Below, piece by piece: positions 45,629-55,637 of a DNA stretch of 64,000 nt. Within the stretch, counting starts at the first letter, position 1. Every line of letters begins with the position of its first letter. Location of the stretch: positions 44,718,559-44,782,558 of the forward strand of contig NC_083574.1 of the NCBI RefSeq assembly GCF_027579695.1, given 5' to 3'. This DNA comes from Neoarius graeffei. Its lineage: Eukaryota; Chordata; Actinopteri; Siluriformes; Ariidae. Below the pieces are notes generated by a model. The model was given only the letters and a program-made list of their open reading frames with translations, was not told the DNA's origin and searched no databases. Both the position numbers and the translations under genes were made by a program.

Positions 45629-47236
45629 CAGTGGTGCTTGAAAGTTTGTGAACCCTTTAGAATTTTATATATTTCTGCATAAATATGACCTAAAACATCA
45701 TCGGATTTTCACACAAGTCCTAAAAGTAGATAAAGAGAACCCAGTTAAACAAATGAGACAAAAATATTATACTTGGTCATTTATTTATTGAGGAAAACGA
45801 TCCAATATTACATATCTGTGAGTGGCAAAAGTATGTGAACCTTTGCTTTCAGTATCTGGTGTGACCCCCTTGTGCAGCAATAACTGCAACTAAACGTTTG
45901 CGGTAACTGTTGATCAGTCCTGCACACCGGCTTGGAGGAATTTTAGCCCGTTCCTCCATACAGAACAGCTTCAACTCTGGGATGTTGGTGGGTTTCCTCA
46001 CATGAACTGCTCGCTTCAGGTCCTTCCACAACATTTCCATTGGATTAAGGTCAGGACTTTGACTTGGCCATTCCAAAACATTCACTTTATTCTTCTTTAA
46101 CCATTCTTTGGTAGAACGACTTGTGTGCTTAGGGTCGTTGTCTTGCTGCATGACCCACCTTCTCTTGAGATTCAGTTCATGGACAGATGTCCTGACATTT
46201 TCCTTTAGAATTCGCTGGTATAATTCAGAATTCATTGTTCCATCAATGATGGCAAGCCATTCTGGCCCAGATGCAGCAAAACAGGCCCAAACCATGATAC
46301 TACCACCACCATGTTTCACAGATGGGATAAGATTCTTATGCTGGAATGCAGTGTTTTCCTTTCTTCAAACATAACACTTTTCATTGAAACCAAAAAGTTC
46401 TATTTTGGTCTCATCTGTCCACAAAACATTTTTCCAATAGCCTTCTGGCTTGTCCACATGAGCTTTAGCAAACTGCAGACAAGCAGCAATGTTCTTTTTG
46501 GAGAGCAGTGGCTTTCTCCTTGCAACTGTCATTCACACCCTTGTTGTTCAGTGTTCTCCTGATGGTGGACTCATGAACATTAGTATTAGCCAATGTGAGA
46601 GAGGCCTTCAGTTGCTTAGAAGTTACCCTGGGGTCCTTTGTGACCTCACCGACTATTACACGCCTTGCTCTTGGAGTGATCTTTGTTGGTCGACCACTCC
46701 TGGGGAGGGTAACAATGGTCTTGAATTTCCTCCATTTGTACACAATCTGTCTGACTGTGGATTGGTGGAGTCCAAACCCTTTAGAGATGGTTTTGTAACC
46801 TTTTCCAGCCTGATGAGCATCAACAATGCTTTTTCTGAGGTCCTCAGAAATCTCCTTTGTTCGTGCCATGATACACTTCCACAAACATGTGTTGTGAAGA
46901 TCAGACTTTGATAGATCCCTGTTCTTTAAATAAAACAGGGTGCCCACTCACACCTGATTGTCATCCCATTGATTGAAAACACCTGACTCTAATTTCACCT
47001 TCAAATTAACTGCTCATCCTAGAGGTTCACATACTTTTGCCACTCACAGATATGTAATATTGGATCATTTTCCTCAGTAAATAAATGACCAAGTATAATA
47101 TTTTTGTCTCATTTGTTTAACTGGGTTCTCTTTATCTACTTTTAAGATTTGTGTGAAAATCTGATGATGGTTTAGGTCATATTTATGCAGAAATCTAGAA
47201 AATTCTAAAGGGTTCACAAACTTTCAAGCACCACTG
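45629..47236 (-). mobile_element. Tc1/mariner element, family 2, copy 2
   Basis: TA flanks at 45627-45628 and 47237-47238. Termini and size (1,608 bp) match the element at 12283-13876. It lies in an intron of the SLC16 relic. Confidence 0.96.
45849..46869 (-). pseudogene. Tc1 transposase, frameshift plus nonsense
   Basis: Start ATG at 46869 (MARTKEISEDLRKSIV). The N-terminal DNA-binding half is intact to NNKGVN, where a small indel near 46530 shifts the frame. TGA at 46365-46367 follows ELFGFNEKCYV. The C-terminal part 45849-46319 is clean and retains QQDNDPKHT and SPDLNPMEMLW. The lesions differ from those of the sister copy at 12648, so the two decayed independently. Confidence 0.93.
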
Positions 47237-47336
47237 TACATATACATCTAAGGTGCACAAACACCAATACTTTTAAACATCAAAAGTTCATAGTAGAGGT
47301 GTAAACCTCAGGGTTAAGGTTTACAACATGATTATG

Positions 47337-47929
47337 ACTGTCATGCTCTGCCCTGGACATCCACTCCGGAGATTACGGATCTCTCACGCCAGCGCCGATC
47401 CGGATCCGGGACGGGAATTGCACCTCACCTGTATTCACTTCCTGGTTTTCACCGCTGCCTATAAATGTGCCGTTCTCAGACTCTGACTTCGCTAGAACAT
47501 CTTGTTTGTTACTCTAGCTGTTTGTGTGCCCTTTTGCGGCTCATGGTTTTTGCTCTAGCTGTTTTTCTGGTTATGGTTTTTTGCACTAGCGTTTATTCTT
47601 GTTCATGGTTTTTTGCACTAGCGTTTATTCTTGTTCATGTTTTTTTGCACTAGCGTTTATTCTTGTTCATGGTTTTTTGCACTAGCGTTTATTCTTGTTC
47701 ATGGTTTTTTGCACTAGCATTTTTGCCCTTACCTGTCTCGTGCTTTTGTCAAGTTTTTGTCTCTTTTTTTCCCCGGGCTATTTTGCCATTTGTTTTTTTT
47801 TTTTTGTCCTGTTTGTTTACTTTTTGCTATGCCCCTTTTCCCTGGATTAAATCACCTTATTTATTGGATAATTGTCTGTGTTCTGCTTTTGGATCCTATC
47901 TCGCCACACCTCCACCACCCCTAACAACG
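47337..47929 (+). mobile_element. LTR-like insertion with internal 32-bp tandem repeats
   Basis: Bounded by the perfect 11-base direct repeat ACATGATTATG (47326-47336 and 47930-47940). It begins ACTGTCATGCTCTGCCC, has a TATA-box-like CTATAAATG at 47459-47467 and an AT-rich 3' part (GGATTAAATCACC). It carries no protein and resembles a solo LTR, but the 11-base repeat is longer than the usual 4-6 bp, so another retroelement is possible. Confidence 0.6.
47541..47725. repeat. about five copies of a 32-bp tandem repeat
   Basis: Unit TCATGGTTTTTTGCACTAGCGTTTATTCTTGT. The inner three or four units are nearly identical and the outer ones are diverged (GCTCTAGCTGTTTTTCTGG at the left). Confidence 0.93.
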
Positions 47930-48060
47930 ACATGATTATGGTTCATAAGGAAACGAGTAACGAGTCACCTTTGATCAACAGTGTGACCAACATTGGTCAG
48001 AACCTGGGGTAGGCCTACTGTTAATTTTGCAAATGATGATGACACCGAGAAGGACTACTG

Positions 48061-49996
48061 CAGAGGGGAACTGTCAGGGCCTTCTAAACCTTCAGAGAAG
48101 GCCCAAACATATCAGCATTTCAAATGTTATATTGAACTGCTTTATTCTTTCATAATTTCATTATAATTATTCTCTTCTAATTTGGCCTCATTTTCCATTA
48201 AATTTGCTTCAGAAATGAAAGGGTTAATGTCCTGAAAACATTAAAATAGTTATCCAATGAGATTTTTGTTGTTGTCTCTAGGCTGAGAAGAGTTTCGAGC
48301 TGGCTCACTCATTGGTTAGGACTTCATTGCTGGGCCCTGGTAGTGTATGTTTATGTAGTAAGTGCAGGGGCATAGCCATCATTTTAGAAGTGAGGGGGAC
48401 AAATTGTTCAGAGGTCTATTGAGTGATTTATCATCCTCTCGCATTCAATTGCACCTCTCCTTAGCAGCTAAAGAACCACATAACCACAAACAGCACAGCA
48501 CCAGGGAACCGACTTTAGTTCTTTAAAATGATATACTATCAAAATCTAAAGTCTAAATCTATAAAGTAAAATTTATAAATAGAATTAAGAATAGTAGTAG
48601 TGACGTAGCTAGTTATATTCTCTTCTCACCTGTGACCCTGCATAATCATCCCTGTTGGCCTCTGGTCCACTGTCTCCTCTCTCACCCTGCTCTTTCTATT
48701 GTGGCAATAAAGATTAAAAAATATGTGGAAAGCAACATTTTGAAATAGAATTAGGAATACAGTAATAATCAGCAAATTCATGTACTTTAAACTTTAACTA
48801 CCACAAAAATAAATTAAATCTTTACAAAAATAACAGTCAAAGGAACATAAATACATTTATATTCTTATTTTCAACCCAGAAGTAATCTTAGAGTAGCCAA
48901 AATAGTAACGTTACTCAAGTAAGAGTATTGTTACTTTAGAATAATATTACTCAAATAAAAGTAAAACGTATTTTGCAACAAAACAACTCTTAAGAGTACA
49001 ATTTATCCAACAAGTTACTCAAGTAAAAGTAACGGAGTAAACGTAACTAGTTACTACCGCCTCTAAGTTAGCTAGCTACAGTAGCTTAACTAACTAAATT
49101 GACATCTATTTGTCATCTTTTAGCTAAACATTATCTACATTCAACAGCATTACTCAACTTACACGGTTTGTTTGGGAAAAAAAACTGTCTAAAGTCTTTA
49201 GCCTCTTGGCTGGTTTGCTGAACATACAGAAGCGCTGCCCAGATCTGAATCACACCAAAGATACTCATACAATATTTTCTAAAGCATCTCTGATATCACA
49301 CACGACAGCGGGGTTTGTTCGCCGCCTCAGCTCCGCCTGCTCATGATGCGTTTAGAGGCGGCTCGGAAAAACGTATTTCCACATGTTAAAAATGAATTGA
49401 GTGGTTGTAATGGCTGTAAAAAGTGCGGGGGACAGAGGGCACAAATACGGGAAGTGTGGGGGACATGTCCCCCGCGTACCCCGCGTCCGCTACGCCCATG
49501 AGTAAGTGAATGATTAATTAACCAATCAGATTTTGATTTATAGTGAGTGGGACCAAAAATTTATCACCCTAGGCCTGCTTGAAGGCCAACACTAGCTTAA
49601 CCGCAAGTCAGCACTGTCAGCTTAGCAGTGAAGTCACCTTCCAGCCGGTGTAGCGTTCATCAGTAGTGTTAGCGAATGCTAATAAAATGGTCAAGCCAGT
49701 GCCACCGAGAGCAAGTAGCACAGGCTAACAACTGAAAAACTAAGATTTCTGTCTCCAGACTCTTCTTCCATGCATGCCTGCCACAGTATTTTTCACTCAG
49801 ACTTAAGTATTCATTTCCTGATGTCATTTACTTAGTTACTTTTAAAATCAGCATCGACAACTACACACAACAGAGTGATCTAGCACCCTGCCGCTAACCC
49901 CTTGCAAAAATCCTTTGCCCTGTTGCTTTTTTGGTGTGTCTGGGTAAGTTTTGGCTGAGCTGAAGTCCCAACTCTAATAGTAACGGTTCGCCACTG
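48061..49996. mobile_element. non-autonomous hAT element, copy 2, carrying another hAT insertion
   Basis: Ends CAGAGGGGAACTGTCAGGG and, from the right, CAGTGGCGAACCGTTAC. Perfect 8-bp TSD GACTACTG (48053-48060 and 49997-50004). Excluding the nested element it is about 800 bp and is homologous to 34963-35784. Confidence 0.95.
48365..49500. mobile_element. second hAT-like element nested in the first
   Basis: Perfect 8-bp TSD AGTAAGTG (48357-48364 and 49501-49508). The termini are CAGGGGCATAGCC and, from the right, CATGGGCGTAGCG. GGGGGACA-type motifs lie inside both ends. The interior 48900-49070 holds several TTACTCAAGTAA-like words, possibly a third, older MITE. It has no coding frame. Confidence 0.93.
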
Positions 49997-50004
49997 GACT
50001 ACTG

Positions 50005-50232
50005 CATAAGAGTTATGGGCAAATCACCCATTTTGATAATATCTAATTTATAATCAATTATAATAGATTTATGACTGTTGAATTGATTCATACCAGACTG
50101 CAAAAATTGATGCATCAATCTAAATTGTCAGAATGTTACACCCCTAGTACATAAATGTTACCCATGATAAAGGTACACAGAAACCGTTTATGATAAAATA
50201 AGTGCTGCTAAGCCTGATGCTGTTGATGTCTT
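50005..50232. other. SLC16 pseudogene intron, no feature seen
   Basis: AT-rich; nothing recognised. Confidence 0.4.
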
Positions 50233-50586
50233 AGAAGAAGAAGAAACCTTTATTTGTCACATGCACACTCAAGCACAGTGAGATTCATCCTCTGCATTTA
50301 ACCCATCTGAAGCAGTGAACACACGTGCGCACACAGAGCAGTGGGCAGCCATACTACAGCACCTGAGGAGCAGTAAGGGGTTAGGTACCTTGCTGAAGGG
50401 CACTTCAGCCCAAGGCCACCCCATGTTAGCCTAACTGCATGTTTTTGAATTGTGGAGGAAACCCACGCAGACACGGGGAGAACATGCAAACTCCACACAG
50501 AAAAGCCCCCGCCAGCCGCTGGGCTTGAATCCAGAACCTTCTTGCTGTGAGGCGACAGTGCTAACCACTATACCACCGTGCCACCC
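50233..50586 (-). mobile_element. SINE, type 3 tail, reverse
   Basis: Begins (AGA)n and AACCTTTATTTGTCACATGC, continues TTTAACCCATCTGAAGC and AAGGGCACTTCAGCCCAAG, then the shared core and head, ending CACCGTGCCACCCC. It confirms the type-3 chimera seen at 23277. Confidence 0.9.
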
Positions 50587-51178
50587 CTTGGGCTCCCATT
50601 CTTAATTTATCAGACAGAGAAGTGTGGTCATTGTACATCTTTTTAAAATTATGATTATTATATTGTTGTATATAACAGACCATATTGCACCAGTTCATCC
50701 CATTGGTGATGCAGGTACCCAGGAATTTCATGTTTCTACACCTTTCCTATTTACATCCTTTGCTCATGCTCTTGGAAACTAGTAGTGACTTCCCTGGTTG
50801 AATTATTAGCTGCACATCATATGAGCTGATTCACTGTTGTTGCTATCTACCCTATCATCGTGGAGTCAACTGTACCATTATGATTGAATTGGGAGAGTTG
50901 ATATGTGCAACAAGAAAGAATAATTGTATATTGTAGTATTTCTTCAACCAACATTTTTTTTTGGTTAGGTGAGTGGTGTTATGAATGAAGCGAGCCAATC
51001 GGACTATTTAATTAAAACCAAACATTACAAAGGCTTGCAGGAGGTGTGGTTTCAGCCCAGCACTCTGAATGTCAAAGTGAAAAGAATTCAATAACACAAA
51101 GTAAATAGCAGGACTAAGGTGAGAAAGAGAGAGAGATAAATCAGATAGTGAGATGTTTCTCAGTGGAAGTCCTTTTAC
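50587..51178. other. SLC16 pseudogene intron, no feature seen
   Basis: No recognisable element. A GAGAGAGA run near 51121-51135. Confidence 0.4.
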
Positions 51179-51320
51179 CTGTCAGAAAGTCCACAGTGAT
51201 GTAAAACTGGAACAGATTGAGCGTATGCTCCAGCCACCATGCCCACACTGCTCAGCAGTCCTCCCAGCATCACCACAACTCTGTGGCCAACACATGCACT
51301 GAACACAGAGCCAACTGGAA
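51179..51320 (-). pseudogene. SLC16 pseudogene exon A
   Basis: The acceptor TTTCTTTGATTCAG ends at 51321, and the exon reads VPVGSVFSACVGHRVVVMLG, then GLLSSVGMVAGAYAQSV. A frame change follows before YITVDFLTG and the donor GACAG|GTAAAA at 51179/51178. The exon is 142 bases. SLC16 genes typically have a 144-base exon here (48 codons, from memory), so a net loss of two bases explains the frame change. It encodes helices 3-4 of the transporter. Confidence 0.85.
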
Positions 51321-51323
51321 CTG

Positions 51324-52156
51324 AATCAAAGAAACACAGGAAATACCTTTCATGAGCCATCATCCTTGCTTCAGTGGATAATCTCACCTGGATTGTGTAG
51401 ATTTGACTGTCGAACTGATGCTGCAATTGTAAATATCTTCCTGTACTCATCCCAGTACTCTTATTCACAGTAGGATCATACTGAACATCCTTTCAACACA
51501 CTTGATACTGACTGATTTTACAATACATTTCTAAACAAATGAATCATTTATAATTCCACTATCCAGGGCCACCTAGACAAGGATGGGTTCCCTTTTGAGT
51601 CTTTATTCCTCATATTGTTTCAAGGAGCTAAAAGTGTACAAATAAAATTGAATTGAAATAATCTACTGTGCAAAGCCACAAAACACTGACAAAGCACAAA
51701 ATCCAGTATACTGAGGAGTGCAGGGAAAAAGATATGAGAAATCCTCTATTATTTATAGAATTTTGCTTTCCTGCACTTTGATCAACTGAACTTAGTTAGA
51801 CATTTGTTCAGAGGAACAGGTCTTGCACAAATGTCAAGAGATTACAAGTGATGCTCAGTGCAGAAATCATGCTGTAGTTCACAGATTGTCAAAATGGTAT
51901 GTGATGAAAGGTTTGTACTGAAGCATGTCTTGACATTTGTGGTGTTTGCGCTTATGAATTACTAATCAGTCTCTACAAGACCATAAGGGATTCCTGTAAA
52001 ATTGGGTTAAAGAATTTTAATCAGCAACTGCCCTCTGGTGGTAAAAGACACAGGTGTTATGATGGAAATGCAAACATGCAGTTTCTCTGGACATATCAGA
52101 GTGACAACATTAATCTAAGAAAGCTTAACTTGAACATTTTTAGCTCAGGAGAGCAG
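51324..52156. other. no gene seen
   Basis: No further SLC16 exon or known repeat recognised upstream of exon A. Confidence 0.4.
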
Positions 52157-52166
52157 ACCAGAGTAT

Positions 52167-52888
52167 CTCTCCATCTGGCATATCACTGCCGTGACATGGC
52201 CGCTCTGATGCTTTCAGCCATCAAAGTCTCATCTCATTATCTCTAGCCGCTTTATCCTGTTCTACAGGGTCGCAGGCAAGCTGGAGCCTATACCAGCTGA
52301 CTACGGGCGAAAGGCGGGGTACACCCTGGACAAGTCGCCAGGTCATCACAGGGCTGACACATAGACACAGACAACCATTCACACCTACGGTCAATTTAGA
52401 GTCACCAGTTAACCTAACCTGCATGTCTTTGGACTGTGGGGGAAACCGGAGCACCCGGAGGAAACCCACGCGGACACGGGGAGAACATGCAAACTCCATA
52501 CAGAAAGGCCCTCGCCGGCCACGGGGCTCGAACCCAGACCTTCTTGCTGTGAGGTGACAGCGCTAACCACTACACCACCATGCCGCCCAGCCATCAAAGT
52601 CTCTAGGAAGAATTACAGTAGTGGTTTCCCGTTTCCTTCTACTGGATTATTCTAAAGGTTTTCTCCTCTCAATCATTCACACACTCACAGACAATTTAGA
52701 GTAGCCAGTTAACCTAACCGTATGTCTTTGGACTGTGGGGGAAACCAGAGCCCACGAAGAAAATCCATGCAGGCACGGGGAGAACATACAAACTCCACAC
52801 AGAAAGGCCCCTGTCAGCCACTGGGCTCAAACCCAGAACCTTCTTGCTGTGAGGCGACAGTGCTAACCACTACACCACCGTGCCGCCA
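52167..52888 (-). mobile_element. SINE, type 2 tail, split by a younger SINE
   Basis: TSD ACCAGAGTAT (52157-52166 and 52889-52898). On the minus strand the 3' domain matches copy B (9856-10176): GAAACCACTACTGTAAT and ACTTTGATGGCTG. Confidence 0.92.
52230..52587 (-). mobile_element. SINE nested in the type 2 SINE
   Basis: TSD CAGCCATCAAAGTCT (52215-52229 and 52588-52602), 15 of 15. Standard L2-like tail. Confidence 0.96.
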
Positions 52889-52898
52889 ACCAGAGTAT

Positions 52899-53173
52899 AG
52901 GCATGACTACATTAAGACTAAATTAATGTGAGTGATTCATACATATTCACACCTACAATCCATCTGCACACAAATATTCTTTCTCTCTAGTTTATTCCCT
53001 AATGTATTCTGATGTGGATGAATAATGAAAACATAGCTCCGTTGTGTACAGCTGCTACAGAGATGGATATAATCCATGCGCTGCCTGCTGCTATAGTTGC
53101 AAAGTGGTCCTAAATTTCCATGTAAAACACCCCGAAAGACCAAACATCAGCCCAAACACAAGAAAGGCAGATA
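52899..53173. other. no gene seen
   Basis: Short unannotated stretch between SINE and MITE. Confidence 0.4.
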
Positions 53174-53782
53174 CACTGCAAAAAAATTCCATCCATCATC
53201 TGTAGCCGCTTATCCTGTACAGGGTCGCAGGCAAGCTGGAGCCTATCCCAGCTGACTATGGGCAAAAGGCAGGGTACACCCTGGACAAGTCGCCAGATCA
53301 TCACAGGGCTGACACATAGAAACAAACAACCATTCACACCTACGGTCAATTTAGAGTCACCAGTTAACCTAACCTGCATGTCTTTGGACTGTGGGGGAAA
53401 CCGGAGCACCTGGTGGAAACCCACATGGACATGAGGAGAACATGCAAACTCCGCACAGAAAAGCCCTCATCAGCTGCTGGGCTCGAACCCAGAACCTTCT
53501 TGCCGTGAAGCAACAGTGCTAACCACTACACCACCATGCCACCCTACAAAAAATTGAAAACTGAATTTGAGGAGTAAATTACTTAATGCTAGTGAAATTA
53601 TCTTGCTGCATGGACAGATATTTTTACTTGATAAGAAGTCTTAGAATAAATTGGTTGCAATCTAGAACTAGCATTAATAATCTCAGAATTGGTGTCTTGT
53701 ATTCTTCTAATAGGATAATGCTAGATCGTTTCAACTATTTTCAAGATATTTTCACTTGCTAAGATATCATTTTTTTGCAGTG
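53174..53782. mobile_element. TA-flanked MITE carrying a SINE
   Basis: Inverted ends CACTGCAAAAAA / TTTTTTGCAGTG, each flanked by TA (53172-53173, 53783-53784). Without the SINE it is about 250 bp and non-coding. Confidence 0.85.
53189..53543 (-). mobile_element. SINE copy V in the MITE
   Basis: The target repeat is A-rich: TGCAAAAAAATT on the left and TACAAAAAATT on the right. It has the ATCCATCATC tail form. Confidence 0.88.
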
Positions 53783-53784
53783 TA

Positions 53785-54580
53785 GCACAAAGAACCAGCT
53801 GCATCAGGAGGACATACGGGCTCGACATCATGTCATTTACCTGTCTGGTGACTCATATGTGGAACAATCTCCCAACAGAACTGAGAAATCTGATTCTTTA
53901 ATCAAGTTTAAAAGTACCATAAAGAAAATGAATCATACTAGTGGCACATTGTGCAAATGTAAAATTTGTGATCAATAGAGTTAAATTGCATTTAGTTATA
54001 GTCTCGATTTAACAACATTAAGTTTTTTATTTTTAATTTTCATATTATGTTTTATATAATACCTTCTTGATCTAACTATATATATTTGATATCCACCTAT
54101 TATAGTCGGGTGGCATGATGGTGTAGTGGTTAGCGCTGTCGCCTCTCAGCAAGAAGGTCCGGGTTCGAGCCCCGTGGCCGGTGAGGGCCTTTCTGTGCGG
54201 AGTTTGCATGTTCTCCGCGTGGGTTTGCTCCGGTTTCCCCCACAGTCCAAAGACATGCAGGTTAGGTTAACTGGTGACTCTAAATTGACCGTAGGTGTGA
54301 GTGTGAATGGTTGTCTGTGTCTATGTGTCAGCCCTGTGATGACCTGGCGACTTGTCCAGGGTGTACCCTGCCTTTCGCCCGTAGTCAGCTGGGATAGGCT
54401 CCAGCTTGCCTGCGACCCTGTAGAACAGGATAAAGCGGCTAGAGATAATGAGATGTGATGAGACCTATTATAGTAGTTTAATTTTTTAAATATTTTTCAT
54501 TTAGATCCTTGATTACTTTGAATGTATTTATGAGTCTCTGACTCATTGTACATATCAAAGATAAATAAAGATATGATTGC
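53785..54580 (+). pseudogene. LINE ORF2 3' end, split by a SINE
   Basis: Near 53840-53960 the strand reads, across frame changes, SYVEQSPN then SDSLIKFKSTIKKMNH, matching the WNNLP...LIKFKS terminal block of fish LINEs. The 3' UTR resumes after the SINE at 54475 and ends TTGTACATATCAAAGATAAATAAAGATATG. A LINE 3' end is the best reading; the clade is uncertain. Confidence 0.65.
54107..54462 (+). mobile_element. SINE copy W in the LINE
   Basis: Perfect TSD ACCTATTATAGT (54095-54106 and 54463-54474). A short stretch (GTGTCC... GGTTTCCTCC region) is shortened by deletion. Confidence 0.95.
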
Positions 54581-54619
54581 TTGAGTGGCATTTCTTCACC
54601 ACAGACTTCATCTCAGATA

Positions 54620-54930
54620 GTAAAAAGGAGAGTCCATTGGAGCTAATCCTTGCTGACACGAGGCAAGAGGTGGTGTACCATCCTGGACAGGCCACCAGTC
54701 TCTTGCAGGGCTGACACAGAGAGACAGACAGTCATTCACACTCACACCTTTGGGCAACTTACAGTAGCAAGTTGACTGAATCCACATGTTTTTGGATTGT
54801 GGGAGGAAACCAGAGCACCCAGAGAAAACCCACGCAAGCACAGGGAGAGCATGCAAAGTCCACACAGAAAGGCAGCGAGATTTGAACCTTGAATCCGCTT
54901 GCTGTGAGGAGACACCACCATGCCTCCAGG
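54620..54930 (-). mobile_element. old SINE copy X
   Basis: Diverged reverse copy with body (GTGGGAGGAAACCAGAGC), core and a shortened head (CTTGCTGTGAGGAGACACC). Confidence 0.8.
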
Positions 54931-55180
54931 ATATTCATTACATTATCCATTACACTGCAAAAAGAGAGTGTCAATAGATTTATGAACAAGTGCAACTCAA
55001 TACCTGATTAGGTAGCCAAAACTACAGCAGTTTTTTCCGTCATACTTGGTCTGTGTATGTGGCTCTCTTTTTGCCATAACGTTCCCCTTTTTAACATAAA
55101 TCAGTGTAAATTGTGATTACTCATACTTCTGCATTGACCACTGATTAACATGTATTATTATGTATTGTGAATATGATATC

Positions 55181-55632
55181 TGTCAGTCCTGCGCACCTTG
55201 GCGCGTGCACCTAAAGGCGCGCCTTGGGCTGCGCGCATGCCAAACAAGCGCGCCATGGCACACGTGCCATGAACAAGGTGCACCTGTCCTCAATCAGTGA
55301 ACTAAATTTTGGGCTATTTAAGGACTGCGCTGAAGGTAATGCGATGTGAAGTATTACGCCACATCCCATGTGCATTACCGAGCCTTGTTTCCCGTCCTTG
55401 TGGTTTTCCTGGTTTCTCGACTCCTGTTCCTGGCTCTAATTCTTGTCCTCGTTTTGCCTCCGATATCCCGTTTGCGCCTCGATTGACCTCTTGCCTGTTT
55501 TTGTGTTTATGACCTTGCCTGCTGATTTGGACTGTTTGCTGTTGTGTGTGTTTCCTGCACTTTTTGTATAAATCGCACTGTATAATATTAAACACTTCTG
55601 CACTTACATCCGCCTCTCGTGCGCACCTGACA
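55181..55632 (+). mobile_element. solo LTR of an LTR retrotransposon
   Basis: Begins TGTCAGTCCTGCG and ends GCACCTGACA, so it has the TG...CA boundaries. The 5-bp TSD ATATC is perfect (55176-55180 and 55633-55637). It has a TATA-like GCTATTTAAGG near 55312 (U3/R boundary), a GC-rich palindromic 5' part (AAGGCGCGCCTTGG), and an AT-rich TATAATATTAAAC near 55585. There are no internal domains on either side, consistent with LTR-LTR recombination. Confidence 0.85.
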
Positions 55633-55637
55633 ATATC

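Larger units (their letters stand above)
39273..51320 (-). pseudogene. SLC16 (monocarboxylate transporter family) multi-exon pseudogene
   Basis: Three minus-strand exon relics lie in the correct 5'-to-3' order for one SLC16 protein: 51179-51320, 44590-45435 and 39273-39442. Family proteins have 12 membrane helices and move monocarboxylates, thyroid hormones or related solutes across the plasma membrane. Matches include VVMLGGLLSSVGMVAGAYAQ (helix 3-4 region), the WRGAMQVLG block and SSVYVLVFEATMAVHITVLA. Splice donors after exons A and B, and acceptors before exons A and C, are still readable. The introns and splice sites rule out a processed copy. Frameshifts and stops in exons A and B mean no transporter can be made. 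Exons upstream of A, including the expected N-terminal DGGWGW motif, were not found. The subtype is not resolved; GHRVVVMLGG recalls SLC16A6-like proteins, from memory only. Confidence 0.85.

Noticed and set aside
45209..45682. 157-codon plus-strand frame
   Set aside because: It lies antisense to the SLC16 exon relic and runs into a Tc1 terminus. It has no independent support.
46489..46911. 140-codon plus-strand frame over the Tc1 element
   Set aside because: Antisense shadow of the transposase relic.
47465..47935. Repetitive hydrophobic frames (FALAF, SCSWFF units)
   Set aside because: They are produced by the 32-bp tandem repeat, whose length is not a multiple of three, so the units fall in different frames. 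Non-coding repeat.
51321..51468. Upstream part of the reverse frame at 51175-51468 as SLC16 coding
   Set aside because: The segment before 51320 is intron. A polypyrimidine tract and CAG acceptor precede the transporter-like residues, and the upstream residues do not resemble SLC16.
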